Source: Melioribacteraceae bacterium (GTDB taxonomy: Bacteria; Bacteroidota; Ignavibacteria; Ignavibacteriales; Melioribacteraceae). Taken from it: a DNA stretch of 34,419 nt. This document shows, one piece after another, positions 16,658-24,856 of the stretch. The stretch spans positions 1 through 34,419 of the forward strand of contig JALSTI010000257.1 in NCBI GenBank assembly GCA_026983795.1, read 5' to 3'. Under the pieces are notes generated by a model that made no database searches, was not told where the DNA came from, and saw only the letters and a program-made list of their open reading frames with translations. Position numbers and translations under genes: made by a program. Positions within the stretch are counted from its first letter, which is position 1. Each line of letters starts with the position of its first letter.

Positions 16658-18418
16658 TTATATAATTAATCTTACTCCTCCTAATTCCTCTACTCGGTAA
16701 GGGAAATGATCGCCCGGAGAGGCGATAAACATAAAATTGATAGGAATTTTCCATTTTTCAGAAAGTTCTTTAACAAGTTCGGGTCCGAATTTTCCTTTTA
16801 ACGAAACAAATTCAATTTCAATTTCGGGATACTCGCGGTTAAGAACATCCAAATCTTCTAAAAATTGCTTGGGCACCTTCTGTCCCTCGTCTAAAACGGT
16901 AACAATTTTTAACCTGTTGGTCTGCTCGTTTTCTTTTATGTATAACATCACTTTATTAAGCGAGGCAACGCTGTCACCTTTCGTAAAATAAACGAACTCT
17001 TGAGAATTTATTTCATTAATCTGTTTTATTATCTTTTTGTTCAAATTCATTACAAATTTTTGAATTGGTTGAAACATGTATCTTATCATGTAAAGTAATG
17101 CTTTTAAAATAACCGTGCGTTTTAGCATTATGATTATTATCAAAATAGTAGGAATAAAGTATTGGAAAAACACAATTAAATAAGGGGGATTCATAATCGC
17201 ATTTCCAACAATTGCAATTCCAACGGCAGTTAACGCCAAAATAACAGCTATCCACGATGCTTTTTCGGGTCTGGGTAATTTTGACCTTTTAATTTTCAGT
17301 AAAATATTACCGATGGCAAATAAAATCATTACCGAGAGGAAAGAGATAGTATAAACTCCGGCTAATGCTCCTAAGTGACCTTCCGTAATTAATAAAATTG
17401 AAATACTAAGCAGAAAGAACATAATAATAATTCTATACGAACTTCCTCTTTTATTTTTTTGAAGCAAAAATTGCGGCATAATTCTATCGAGAGTCATTCT
17501 TTCAATTAATCCCGTTACGCCAACGTAAGAAGTTAAAACAGCGCCGCTTAAAACAAGAGCGGCATCTACGGAAATAAGCACCGAGAGCCACTTTCCTCCG
17601 GCAATGTTTCCCATATAAGATAAAAGAGCTTCCTGATGATTTGCGACATCCGGAAGAGCTATAATAGCTAAAGCCAAAAATGCCATAAGCGGATTAAAGA
17701 TACTAACAACTATCCACATATTTCTTAAAGTTTTGGGAAATACGCCGTGTTCTTGTTCCTCAACAAAATTAGCCGAACTTTCAAACCCCGAAATTCCCAG
17801 CATAGCAGCAGAAAATCCGAAAAACAACGCGGTTAAAAGTCCGCCTTTTACTGGCGCCGCATAATTTGAAAATAAAACATCCAGACCATGATTGGCTATA
17901 AATAAAACAGCCACAGCGGATAAAATAACCAATGAAACTAAATGGGTAATAAAGATAGCAATAGCAAATTTAGCCGACTCGGTTATTCCCATAATTGTTA
18001 AACCCATAAAAAATGCAAGAAGAAGAATAGTGGCGGTTATTACGGGAAATCCTTCAAAAAGCGAATTAACATAATGCATAGCCTCGCTTGCGGAAATTAC
18101 CGCAGTAGCCATATAGGAAAGTATGGTTAACGCAGCCGCTAAAGATGCTGTGGATTTACTTGTTGTGTTTAATAAAGCATTATAAGCGCCGCCGTTTAAC
18201 GGAAGAGCACCTACAACTTCGCCGTAAATTTTTCTAAACAAAAAAAGAACCGCAGCCACAATTAATAACGCCAACCATGCATATTGACCGGCGTAAATAA
18301 TAGCGAGAGCGGAAACATAAAGGCACGAAGAACTTATATCGTTTCCACAAATAGCTGTTGCCGGCAATTCGCTTAATTTATGCGTAACTATTTTAGGAAC
18401 GGAAATATTTTTTTTCAT
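16658..18418 (-). CDS. APC-family amino acid permease with C-terminal soluble domain
   Basis: This is an inner-membrane secondary transporter, probably of an amino acid. The roughly 586-residue protein has about 12 hydrophobic helices in its first 440 residues. The helix-1 region shows GNDISSSCLY, and LPLNGGAYNALLNTTSKS is typical of the APC fold. The last ~130 residues are hydrophilic, with alternating strands and helices (LKIVTVLDEG, IEIEFVSLKG, INFMFIASPG) reminiscent of a universal-stress-like cytoplasmic domain; that is inference. The substrate cannot be read from sequence, but alanine dehydrogenase directly downstream makes an alanine-like amino acid plausible. The ATG at 18418 is preferred over a TTG at 18424. 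It is 12 nt from the upstream dehydrogenase gene. Confidence 0.85.
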   Translation of the reverse strand: MKKNISVPKIVTHKLSELPATAICGNDISSSCLYVSALAIIYAGQYAWLALLIVAAVLFLFRKIYGEVVGALPLNGGAYNALLNTTSKSTASLAAALTILSYMATAVISASEAMHYVNSLFEGFPVITATILLLAFFMGLTIMGITESAKFAIAIFITHLVSLVILSAVAVLFIANHGLDVLFSNYAAPVKGGLLTALFFGFSAAMLGISGFESSANFVEEQEHGVFPKTLRNMWIVVSIFNPLMAFLALAIIALPDVANHQEALLSYMGNIAGGKWLSVLISVDAALVLSGAVLTSYVGVTGLIERMTLDRIMPQFLLQKNKRGSSYRIIIMFFLLSISILLITEGHLGALAGVYTISFLSVMILFAIGNILLKIKRSKLPRPEKASWIAVILALTAVGIAIVGNAIMNPPYLIVFFQYFIPTILIIIIMLKRTVILKALLYMIRYMFQPIQKFVMNLNKKIIKQINEINSQEFVYFTKGDSVASLNKVMLYIKENEQTNRLKIVTVLDEGQKVPKQFLEDLDVLNREYPEIEIEFVSLKGKFGPELVKELSEKWKIPINFMFIASPGDHFPYRVEELGGVRLII

Positions 18419-18430
18419 AAGCAATTATTT

Positions 18431-19384
18431 TTATTTAACAGGAGTAATCGGATTTTTACCCGATAAAACATTTATAACGTTTTTAGCTGCCAATTCAGCC
18501 ATTTTATTTCTGGTTTCTACCGTTGCGCTGCCAATATGCGGAAGCAGGGCAACATTTTTCAGCTTAATTAATTGTTTGTTTATTGCCGGTTCGCCTTCAA
18601 AAACATCTAAACCTGCGCATTTTAATTTTTTAGATTTTAATAACCGGATTAAATATTTTTCGTCAACAATTTCACCGCGCGCGGTATTAATGAAAATAAC
18701 CGAATCTTTCATTAAATTCATATTATCTTTATTCAAAAGATGATAGGTTTTTCCGTTAAGCGGAAGATGAACCGAAACAACATCGGATAATTTTAATAAT
18801 TTATTCAGGCTTACTTTTTTTGCGGCGGTAGATTTCTCAAAATCGTTTTTTTTAGATTTATTGTAGTAAATAATTTTCATCCCGAATGCCTTTGCTCTTT
18901 TTGCGGTAGCGGTTCCAATACGTCCGGCGCCAATAAGACCAAAAGTTTTACCGGATAATTCCGTACCAAGAAAAAGTTGAGGTTGCCAACCGTTAAATTT
19001 GCCGTCACGCATAAATTTTCCGGCTTCACATAAACTCCGTGCGCACATTAACATAAGGCTTATCGCAATATCCGCAGTTGCGTTGGTTAAAATATCGGGT
19101 GTATTTGTAACTACAATTCCCTTTTCCCCGGCATATTCCACGTCAATATTGTTAAAACCTACGGCATAATTTGCAATAATTTTACAATTTTTTAATTGAT
19201 CGATTACTTTTTTATCAATTTTATCGCGCAACAGAGTAATTAATGCATCTGCATTTTTCGCAGATTTTAAAAATGCGCCGGGTTCTAAAGGATTATCACC
19301 CTTATATTGAATTACTTTAAAACCGTTTTCAATTAACAATTCCTTGGAAATATTAGGTACTTTCCCGGTAATAAATACTTTCAT
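18431..19384 (-). CDS. D-2-hydroxyacid dehydrogenase (glyoxylate/hydroxypyruvate reductase-like)
   Basis: This is an NAD(P)-dependent oxidoreductase that interconverts 2-keto acids and D-2-hydroxy acids. The 317-residue protein has the family order: substrate loop NYAVGFNNID (72-81), Rossmann GAGRIG (152-157), catalytic arginine R236 in NTARGE, glutamate E265 in DVFEGEP, and histidine H283 in LPHIGSAT. Overall pattern and length match GyaR/GRHPR-type reductases; phosphoglycerate dehydrogenase is less likely because the ACT regulatory domain is absent. The ATG follows an AGGAT-type ribosome site. It heads the run continuing into the APC permease, with glyoxylate, hydroxypyruvate or pyruvate as candidate substrates. 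A 68-bp gap separates it from the SpmAB gene upstream. Confidence 0.88.
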   Translation of the reverse strand: MKVFITGKVPNISKELLIENGFKVIQYKGDNPLEPGAFLKSAKNADALITLLRDKIDKKVIDQLKNCKIIANYAVGFNNIDVEYAGEKGIVVTNTPDILTNATADIAISLMLMCARSLCEAGKFMRDGKFNGWQPQLFLGTELSGKTFGLIGAGRIGTATAKRAKAFGMKIIYYNKSKKNDFEKSTAAKKVSLNKLLKLSDVVSVHLPLNGKTYHLLNKDNMNLMKDSVIFINTARGEIVDEKYLIRLLKSKKLKCAGLDVFEGEPAINKQLIKLKNVALLPHIGSATVETRNKMAELAAKNVINVLSGKNPITPVK

Positions 19385-19452
19385 ATCCTAAAAAGCAATT
19401 GATTTACAATAAAAATAAAAATGATTTGATGAAGTTAAATTAAAAATTAAAT

Positions 19453-21084
19453 TTATCCAAATAATAATTTTACTATAAATAATGCGCCTAGAATTCCGGC
19501 GGTATCGGCAATTAATCCCGCAGCCAAAGCATGCCTTGTACGTTGAATATTAACAGCGCCGAAATAAACCGCCAAAACGTAAAACGTTGTTTCCGTACTG
19601 CCAAAAAAAGTAGAAACTAAAATTCCGATAAAGGAATCGGGACCGTGCACTTTAATTATTTCCGCCATAATACCAAGGGAACCGCTGCCAGATAACGGTC
19701 TCATTAATGCCATCGGTAAAGCCTCCGCAGGCATTCCAATTAAATCGGTAAAAGGTTTTAAAATCATTGTTAAAAAGTCCATTGCCCCGCCCGCTCTAAA
19801 AATTCCAATCGCAACAAGCATGGCAACCAGATACGGAATTATTCTAACAGCTACATCAAATCCTTCTTTGGCACCTTCAACAAATTTTTCATATACTTTT
19901 ACTTTTTTTATTGCACCGTAACCAATAAAGAGAAGTATCAACATTGGAATAGCTAAAATTGAAATAATCTGAATAATATTTTTGAACAAATCCGGAGTAA
20001 TAAAGCTAAAAACAGTCCCGAATAATTTACCCAAACCTGCAGAAACGGCAAAAATTAACAGAGCCGAGGCGCCGAAAAATATAGCAATTTTTTTAAAATT
20101 AGATTTTATAGTCTTTCTGAAACTGTAACCCGGAATCGAAAATTTTTCTAAAATTTTTGCCGCAGTTATTCCGGTTATTGTAGCGCAAGATGCGCCAAAT
20201 ATTGATGTGCCTATAATAATAGCGGGATCGCTGCTTCCGGCGGCAGCTCTAACGGCAATAGCCGTAGCGGGAATTAAAGTTAATCCAGCTGTATTAACAG
20301 TCAAAAACGTACACATGGCATTTGTTGCAGTACCCTTTTCCGGATTTAATTTATCCAACTCCTCCATTGCTTTTAAACCGAAAGGAGTTGCCGCATTTCC
20401 CAAACCCAACATATTTGCTGAAATATTCATTATCATAGCGCCCATTGCAGGATGATCCGGCGGTACGTCCGGAAATAAAAATCTTGTAACCGGTTTAACG
20501 GCATTTGCAATTATTTTGATTAATCCGGCATCTTCGGCAACTTTCATTACTCCCAACCACAACGCCATAATTCCAATTAATCCCAATGCTATATTAACCG
20601 CAATTCCCGCATATTCCAAAGCGGAATTAGTTACATCTTTCATTTTAATAAAACTGACTTTTTCCAGCCTGAATTTTACCTTTGCTTGAGTATTGTTTAT
20701 TTTCTCCAAACTTAAAATTTCACCGGTAAGATCATCCTTTTTACCGGAAACTTTTGCCATTTCTTTCCAAATTTTCGGGGAGGAATCGTTTACTTTAAAG
20801 AAGAGTGTGGTTTTATTTTTGCCGGGATTAAAAGAAATTTTTGCTTTTTGTATGATATTTTTTTTAATATCTGCTGAATAGACTTTATTAAATATAGTTT
20901 TTGGAATAATAAGAGTAGAGCCAAAAGCCTTTTCGCGGTTTGTACTGAATGTTGAATCGAAATTTACGGTAGCTTCAATTTGAACGCCGTTGGCATATTT
21001 GTTAGTAGATTCATCAATAAAATCTTGTGTTAATGCAACTCCTATACCCAAAACCAATAGCGCTAACCAGACATAATTCAGCAT
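19453..21084 (-). CDS. SpmA-SpmB fusion membrane protein (nucleoside-recognition/Gate domains)
   Basis: The 543-residue inner-membrane protein joins homologues of Bacillus spore maturation proteins SpmA and SpmB (196 and 178 residues there). It begins MLNYVWLALL, an SpmA-like opening helix. A hydrophilic insertion of about 130 residues follows (about 22-150, probably extracytoplasmic). The SpmA core (about 155-330) contains NISANMLGLGNAATPFGLKAMEEL. The SpmB core (about 365-543) contains MRPLSGSGSLG and STFFGSTETTFYVLAVYFG. Such proteins occur in many non-sporulating bacteria; transport of a small molecule is suspected but not established. The ATG follows GGAAA, and a good promoter lies just upstream (21116-21144). 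It is divergent from the Rrf2 regulator. Confidence 0.87.
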   Translation of the reverse strand: MLNYVWLALLVLGIGVALTQDFIDESTNKYANGVQIEATVNFDSTFSTNREKAFGSTLIIPKTIFNKVYSADIKKNIIQKAKISFNPGKNKTTLFFKVNDSSPKIWKEMAKVSGKKDDLTGEILSLEKINNTQAKVKFRLEKVSFIKMKDVTNSALEYAGIAVNIALGLIGIMALWLGVMKVAEDAGLIKIIANAVKPVTRFLFPDVPPDHPAMGAMIMNISANMLGLGNAATPFGLKAMEELDKLNPEKGTATNAMCTFLTVNTAGLTLIPATAIAVRAAAGSSDPAIIIGTSIFGASCATITGITAAKILEKFSIPGYSFRKTIKSNFKKIAIFFGASALLIFAVSAGLGKLFGTVFSFITPDLFKNIIQIISILAIPMLILLFIGYGAIKKVKVYEKFVEGAKEGFDVAVRIIPYLVAMLVAIGIFRAGGAMDFLTMILKPFTDLIGMPAEALPMALMRPLSGSGSLGIMAEIIKVHGPDSFIGILVSTFFGSTETTFYVLAVYFGAVNIQRTRHALAAGLIADTAGILGALFIVKLLFG

Positions 21085-21115
21085 AAATTTCCAAAAAAGT
21101 AACGAAATTTAAAAT

Positions 21116-21144
21116 TTAATAGAAGTAATCAAGTAAATTATCAA
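21116..21144 (-). promoter_or_regulatory. Sigma-70-like promoter for the SpmAB-fusion gene
   Basis: On the minus strand TTGATA (21144 to 21139) is separated by exactly 17 nt from TATTAA (21121 to 21116). The predicted start is near 21109, leaving a leader of about 25 nt before the ATG at 21084. It may drive the whole leftward run into 18431 and beyond. Confidence 0.45.
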
Positions 21145-21189
21145 TTATTCTTTTAAAAGGCATTAAAAAAAAATTGACGCTGGTTAAAC

Positions 21190-21218
21190 TTGACAAAAAG
21201 TACTTATTTACTTATTTT
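21190..21218 (+). promoter_or_regulatory. Sigma-70-like promoter for the rrf2 gene, with a direct repeat between the boxes
   Basis: A perfect TTGACA (21190-21195) is followed after 17 nt by TATTTT (21213-21218), giving a start near 21225 and a leader of about 54 nt. The spacer and -10 contain two tandem copies of TACTTATT (21201-21208 and 21209-21216). This is a reasonable place for a repressor such as the encoded Rrf2 protein to bind, although an IscR-type operator is not obvious. Confidence 0.5.
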
Positions 21219-21278
21219 AATTAGGATAAAAAACTCCAATTAGATTCTTTATGTTCATTATTTTAATAGGAGATATTA

Positions 21279-21707
21279 ATGATATACACTAAAACCGGCG
21301 AATATGCAATTAGAGCCATACTTTTTCTCGCAATGCAGCCCAAAGGGTCTTTGGTTATGTCTTCGGATATTGCCGAAAAAGAGGAAATTCCCGCACATTA
21401 TTTAGCTAAAATATTACAAAGAATGGCTAAATACGGATACGTCGATTCTTATAAAGGAAGGGGCGGCGGATTCAAAATTACAAATTTAGCTAAGAAAAGT
21501 TCTATTCTTGAAATTGTTGAAAGAGTTGAAGGACCTGTAATTAATTTAAAATGCGTTACCGGGCTAAAAGAATGCTCGGACGAGTATCCATGTCCATTAC
21601 ACGAAGAATGGAGCGAACTTAGAGACAGAATTTATAATTTAATTTCAAGCAGATCTGTTGAAGAGGTCGCTACCAAATATGCGGAAACTTTAAGAGGTGG
21701 AAAATAA
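21279..21707 (+). CDS. Rrf2-family transcriptional regulator with IscR/NsrR-like cysteine ligands
   Basis: The 142-residue winged-helix regulator opens with the classic Rrf2 start (MIYTKTGEYAIRAILFLA). A recognition-helix region lies at about 28-56 and the wing GRGGGFKI at about 60-67. Three cysteines, C92, C99 and C105, with H108, sit at nearly the same positions as the [2Fe-2S] ligands of E. coli IscR (C92, C98, C104, H107), so it probably binds a cluster or senses redox state or NO. The spacing X6-X5 differs by one residue. AGGAG at 21268-21272 supports the ATG. The divergent SpmAB gene and its own promoter are candidate targets. A cysteine desulfurase exists far away at 1054 but no isc operon is adjacent. 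Confidence 0.9.
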   Translation: MIYTKTGEYAIRAILFLAMQPKGSLVMSSDIAEKEEIPAHYLAKILQRMAKYGYVDSYKGRGGGFKITNLAKKSSILEIVERVEGPVINLKCVTGLKECSDEYPCPLHEEWSELRDRIYNLISSRSVEEVATKYAETLRGGK

Positions 21708-21710
21708 TTC

Positions 21711-21736
21711 AGGTTTGGGAATTGCTTTCCAAACCT
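21711..21736 (+). terminator. Hairpin terminator after rrf2
   Basis: AGGTTTGGGAA pairs with TTTCCAAACCT around a TTGC tetraloop (11 pairs, one G-U), starting 4 nt after the stop. The following run is only moderately T-rich (TCAATTTCTAC), so intrinsic termination is likely but may be inefficient. Confidence 0.55.
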
Positions 21737-21750
21737 TCAATTTCTACAAT

Positions 21751-21785
21751 TATGACAATTATTGATATTTACAATTAGTGTCATA
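21751..21785 (-). other. AT-rich inverted repeat just beyond the subtilase stop
   Basis: TATGACA (21751-21757) is inverted as TGTCATA (21779-21785), with partly paired AT-rich sequence between. It starts 6 nt after the subtilase stop codon. It could be a weak terminator for that leftward gene, but there is no T-run after it on the minus strand. Confidence 0.25.
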
Positions 21786-21790
21786 TTATA

Positions 21791-23782
21791 CTATTTCAAT
21801 AAAACCATTTTTTTGGTTTCGAAAAAACTACCAACTTCCAACCTGTAAAAATAAACTCCGCCGGCAAGACCCCGCAATTCATCTGATAAATTCGAAGTAT
21901 CAAATTCAACGGTATAAATACCCGGCGAATGTAATTTGTTGACCAATGTAGTTACTTTCCTTCCTAACACATCGAAAATTTCCAATTTAACCGGTACGGT
22001 TTTGGTCCCTTCAAATTTAGGAATCGTATATTTTATATTAGTTTTTGCATTAAACGGATTAGGATAATTGTTAAATAAGAAAAGATTGTCCGGAATTTCC
22101 TTGGATTTTTTTTCTACAAATTCATTACCTGATTTCCAATTATAAAATTCGCTTGCAGGATCTAAAAAATGTTTTCCCGCAAGATTATTGTACTCGAATT
22201 GAAATTCCACATTCCCGGATAATTCGGAAAGGTTAAATTCCACGTTGTATTCATAATTATTTACTTTTGTTAACTGCCTTGTTTTTGGTTTTCCGCCGTT
22301 AACAGCAGAATATATTATTTTTACTGTATTCGGATCGATTCCCGCAGAATCGAGAAAAACCTTGTGAAAAACGATTTTATTGTTATTTACTTCAACGGCA
22401 GGAAATAAAAGTGCGTTTTTAGCCGAAACCAATCCGTAACCGCGATCATTATCCGGCGAGTTGGCATTACCGGCTGTTACTAACAAGATATGCCTTGCCT
22501 GGATATTCGATAAAAAAGGATATTGCGATAAAAGCAAGCCTGCTATTCCCGAAACAATTGGAGTTGAAGCCGAAGTACCGCTGATTGTTTCATAAGAACC
22601 TGAAACCGATGCCGCATAATCACTTACACCTTGAGCATCTACATCCGGTTTAATTCTTCCGTCTGCCGTGGGTCCGCGTGAGCTAAATGAAGCAATTACA
22701 TTCATTGAATTTACCGCTCCGACCGCAATTGTATTAAAGCCGTCAGCCGGCGCATCAACAAAATGCCATGGTTTATTTCCCTCGTTACCTGCCGCCGTAA
22801 TTGTCAAAATTCCCCTCGAAAAAGCAAGCTCGGCTGCTTTTGTTACAATTGTTGTTTTTCCGTCTAAATCCTGATAAGTGTAAGAGAAGGTTGAATCGTC
22901 AAATTCACTGTAACCAAGCGAAGATGTTGTAATATCCACTCCTATTGAATCCATCCATTCGAGTGCCGCCGCGTAATTATCTTCTTCGATGTGAGTTTCA
23001 CTTCTAACATTTTCGGTTTTTGCTAATACAAAATTGGAATGAAATGCCGGACCGACTATATTTCCTTCGTCAAAACCTCCGATTAAGGAAAATATCGCAG
23101 TTCCGTGGGAATCTTGATTAAAAGTATCGCCAGGTTGATTAGCCGTTACAGAATCGTTAAATACAAAATCATGTTCGGCTAAAACGTGCGCGTTTGCAAG
23201 CGCCGGGTGTAATTTCCATCTAAAACCCGAATCCAAAATTCCGATTATTACGTTTTTTCCGTTAATTCCCAAGTCGTGAATTTCAGGTATTTCCGATAAT
23301 TCATATTGGGTGAACGAAGGACCGTAGTTGAAGTTATGGATTGTAAGATTAAAACTTTGCACAGATTTTGCAAAATTATCCGAATTTTCTTGCCGGAATA
23401 TTAATTTTTTAACCGGAATTATTTCTTTAACAAATTTGAGTTTTTTAATCCCGTCAATTTGCCGGGCATTCAAAAAAGCCGAAACGGCATTAAACCATTT
23501 TAGCTTTTTGTCCACTTTTATATTATTTTCTCTCAAAATTCTCAAATATTCGGCGTTTAAGGGAACGTCTTCGTAAGTAAAGAATTGTTTTCCCATAGTT
23601 TTAATTCTGCGCTTTATGGATCTTGCGGAAAGATAATTTCCGGCTGTTTTATTTAATGTTTCCTGTTTAAGTAATTTGGAAGCCCCCGTTCCTTTATCGG
23701 TGAAATAAATAAAATATTTTTGCTGTGCAACCAATTGGGTTGTTGAGAACAGAAAAATGAAAAATAACAATTTAAACTTCAT
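21791..23782 (-). CDS. Secreted subtilisin-like serine peptidase (S8) with T9SS sorting domain
   Basis: The 663-residue exported peptidase carries, in order, a signal peptide (1-19, ending VAQ), a prodomain (about 21-130) with the KWFNAVSAFL segment seen in FCB subtilases, and the S8 catalytic domain (about 170-460). The catalytic residues are D184 (GILDSGF), H226 (DSHGTAI), oxyanion N333 (AAGNEGN) and S404 (SGTSASTPIVSG). A beta linker precedes a type A C-terminal sorting domain of about 90 residues that begins NNYPNPFN and ends in GVYFYRLE and ETKKMVLLK. The protein should cross the inner membrane by Sec, fold, and leave through SprA. All catalytic residues are intact. It lies 57 bp downstream of lepB. 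Confidence 0.93.
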   Translation of the reverse strand: MKFKLLFFIFLFSTTQLVAQQKYFIYFTDKGTGASKLLKQETLNKTAGNYLSARSIKRRIKTMGKQFFTYEDVPLNAEYLRILRENNIKVDKKLKWFNAVSAFLNARQIDGIKKLKFVKEIIPVKKLIFRQENSDNFAKSVQSFNLTIHNFNYGPSFTQYELSEIPEIHDLGINGKNVIIGILDSGFRWKLHPALANAHVLAEHDFVFNDSVTANQPGDTFNQDSHGTAIFSLIGGFDEGNIVGPAFHSNFVLAKTENVRSETHIEEDNYAAALEWMDSIGVDITTSSLGYSEFDDSTFSYTYQDLDGKTTIVTKAAELAFSRGILTITAAGNEGNKPWHFVDAPADGFNTIAVGAVNSMNVIASFSSRGPTADGRIKPDVDAQGVSDYAASVSGSYETISGTSASTPIVSGIAGLLLSQYPFLSNIQARHILLVTAGNANSPDNDRGYGLVSAKNALLFPAVEVNNNKIVFHKVFLDSAGIDPNTVKIIYSAVNGGKPKTRQLTKVNNYEYNVEFNLSELSGNVEFQFEYNNLAGKHFLDPASEFYNWKSGNEFVEKKSKEIPDNLFLFNNYPNPFNAKTNIKYTIPKFEGTKTVPVKLEIFDVLGRKVTTLVNKLHSPGIYTVEFDTSNLSDELRGLAGGVYFYRLEVGSFFETKKMVLLK

Positions 23783-23839
23783 AACCTGAACAAAATAGGA
23801 TTAATGAAAAAGAAAATATAAAATTCACCCGGATAAGTT

Positions 23840-24757
23840 TCAGTGCACTAATTTAGCTATTCTGTTAATTCGTACTGAACCGAGAAGCTTAAAAAAATCG
23901 GAAAATGGAATGCTGGGATTCCATGACCAGTAAATCATAAAAGCTTGCCCTACAATTTTCTCGCGCGGTACAAATCCCCAAAACCTGCTATCGAAACTAT
24001 CGTCCCGGTTATCACCCATCATAAAATAATAATCTTGCGGTACAGTGTAAGTTTCAGCCGGTTTATTATCAATAAAAACTTGATTTCCTCTAACGCTAAC
24101 TACGTTTTTACCATAGTTACGGTTGATTAAAGTTCTCCACTTTTCAATATTTTGGGGTGTCAATTTAACAATTTCGCCTTTTTTGGGAATAACGAGCGGT
24201 CCGTAATTATCTTTATTCCATCCGCTGCCTTTCGGAAAAATATCGGGTTGAGTTTGGCCTTTAGGTAAAATATAATCCATAAGGTATTGAATATGCGGCG
24301 GAATATGCGCTCTTTTTCCGTTAATGTAAACTACTTTATTTTTAATTTCCAAAGTATCGCCCGGTAAACCGATGCATCTTTTTACATAGTTGGAAATTTC
24401 TTTGGGTTTTAATTCGTCTCTGCCTCCGGGAAATTCAAAAACAACTATATCGCCATGCTCGGGATTCCTTACCGCAGGCAGTTGAAAATACGGGAGTTCA
24501 ATATTGGTAAACGGAATATTTCGCGGCGAGGAAGATCCGTAAATAAATTTGTTAACAAAAAGAAAATCCCCAACCATAATTGTCTTTTCCATTGAACCTG
24601 TGGGCACCCGCGAAGTTTCTATAAGAAACGTTTTGATTATTAACGCCGCAATTACTGCGAACAATAAATTCTTAATAAATTCCAAAAATTTTTGCGTTGG
24701 AGTTTTTACCAATTCTTTTTTCTTTGAATTTCTCAATTCATTCTTTGATGAGTTCAA
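23840..24757 (-). CDS. lepB: Signal peptidase I
   Basis: This membrane serine protease removes Sec and Tat signal peptides on the outer face of the inner membrane. The 305-residue protein has one transmembrane segment (about 30-46). The catalytic serine S55 lies in SRVPTGSMEKTI, the general-base lysine K126 in YVKRCIGLPGD, and box E is GDNRDDSFDSRFWG. An insertion between boxes D and E (about 140-215), common in Bacteroidetes and Chlorobi LepB, accounts for the extra length. The start is TTG at 24757: an in-frame TGA lies 9 nt upstream, the first in-frame ATG is the methionine after the catalytic serine, and GAGGA sits 6 nt before the TTG. It lies between lepA (upstream) and a subtilase with a signal peptide; the lepA-lepB order is widely conserved. 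Confidence 0.95.
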   Translation of the reverse strand: MNSSKNELRNSKKKELVKTPTQKFLEFIKNLLFAVIAALIIKTFLIETSRVPTGSMEKTIMVGDFLFVNKFIYGSSSPRNIPFTNIELPYFQLPAVRNPEHGDIVVFEFPGGRDELKPKEISNYVKRCIGLPGDTLEIKNKVVYINGKRAHIPPHIQYLMDYILPKGQTQPDIFPKGSGWNKDNYGPLVIPKKGEIVKLTPQNIEKWRTLINRNYGKNVVSVRGNQVFIDNKPAETYTVPQDYYFMMGDNRDDSFDSRFWGFVPREKIVGQAFMIYWSWNPSIPFSDFFKLLGSVRINRIAKLVH

Positions 24758-24763
24758 TCTATT

Positions 24764-24768
24764 TCCTC
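24764..24768 (-). promoter_or_regulatory. Ribosome binding site fixing the TTG start of lepB
   Basis: GAGGA on the minus strand lies 6 nt before TTG 24757. With the in-frame TGA at 24769-24767 immediately upstream, it leaves TTG as the only sensible start codon. Confidence 0.7.
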
Positions 24769-24856
24769 AACTAATTAAAAAAAATTTAATATAAGACTTC
24801 TACCTGATAATGTTTTATTATAACTTGAAAGCTAAAAAATGTTTCAAAATATTAAT

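Noticed and set aside
21751-21785. Intrinsic terminator for the subtilase gene
   Set aside because: The inverted repeat is AT-rich and imperfect, and the minus strand lacks a following T-run. It is kept only as a low-confidence inverted repeat.
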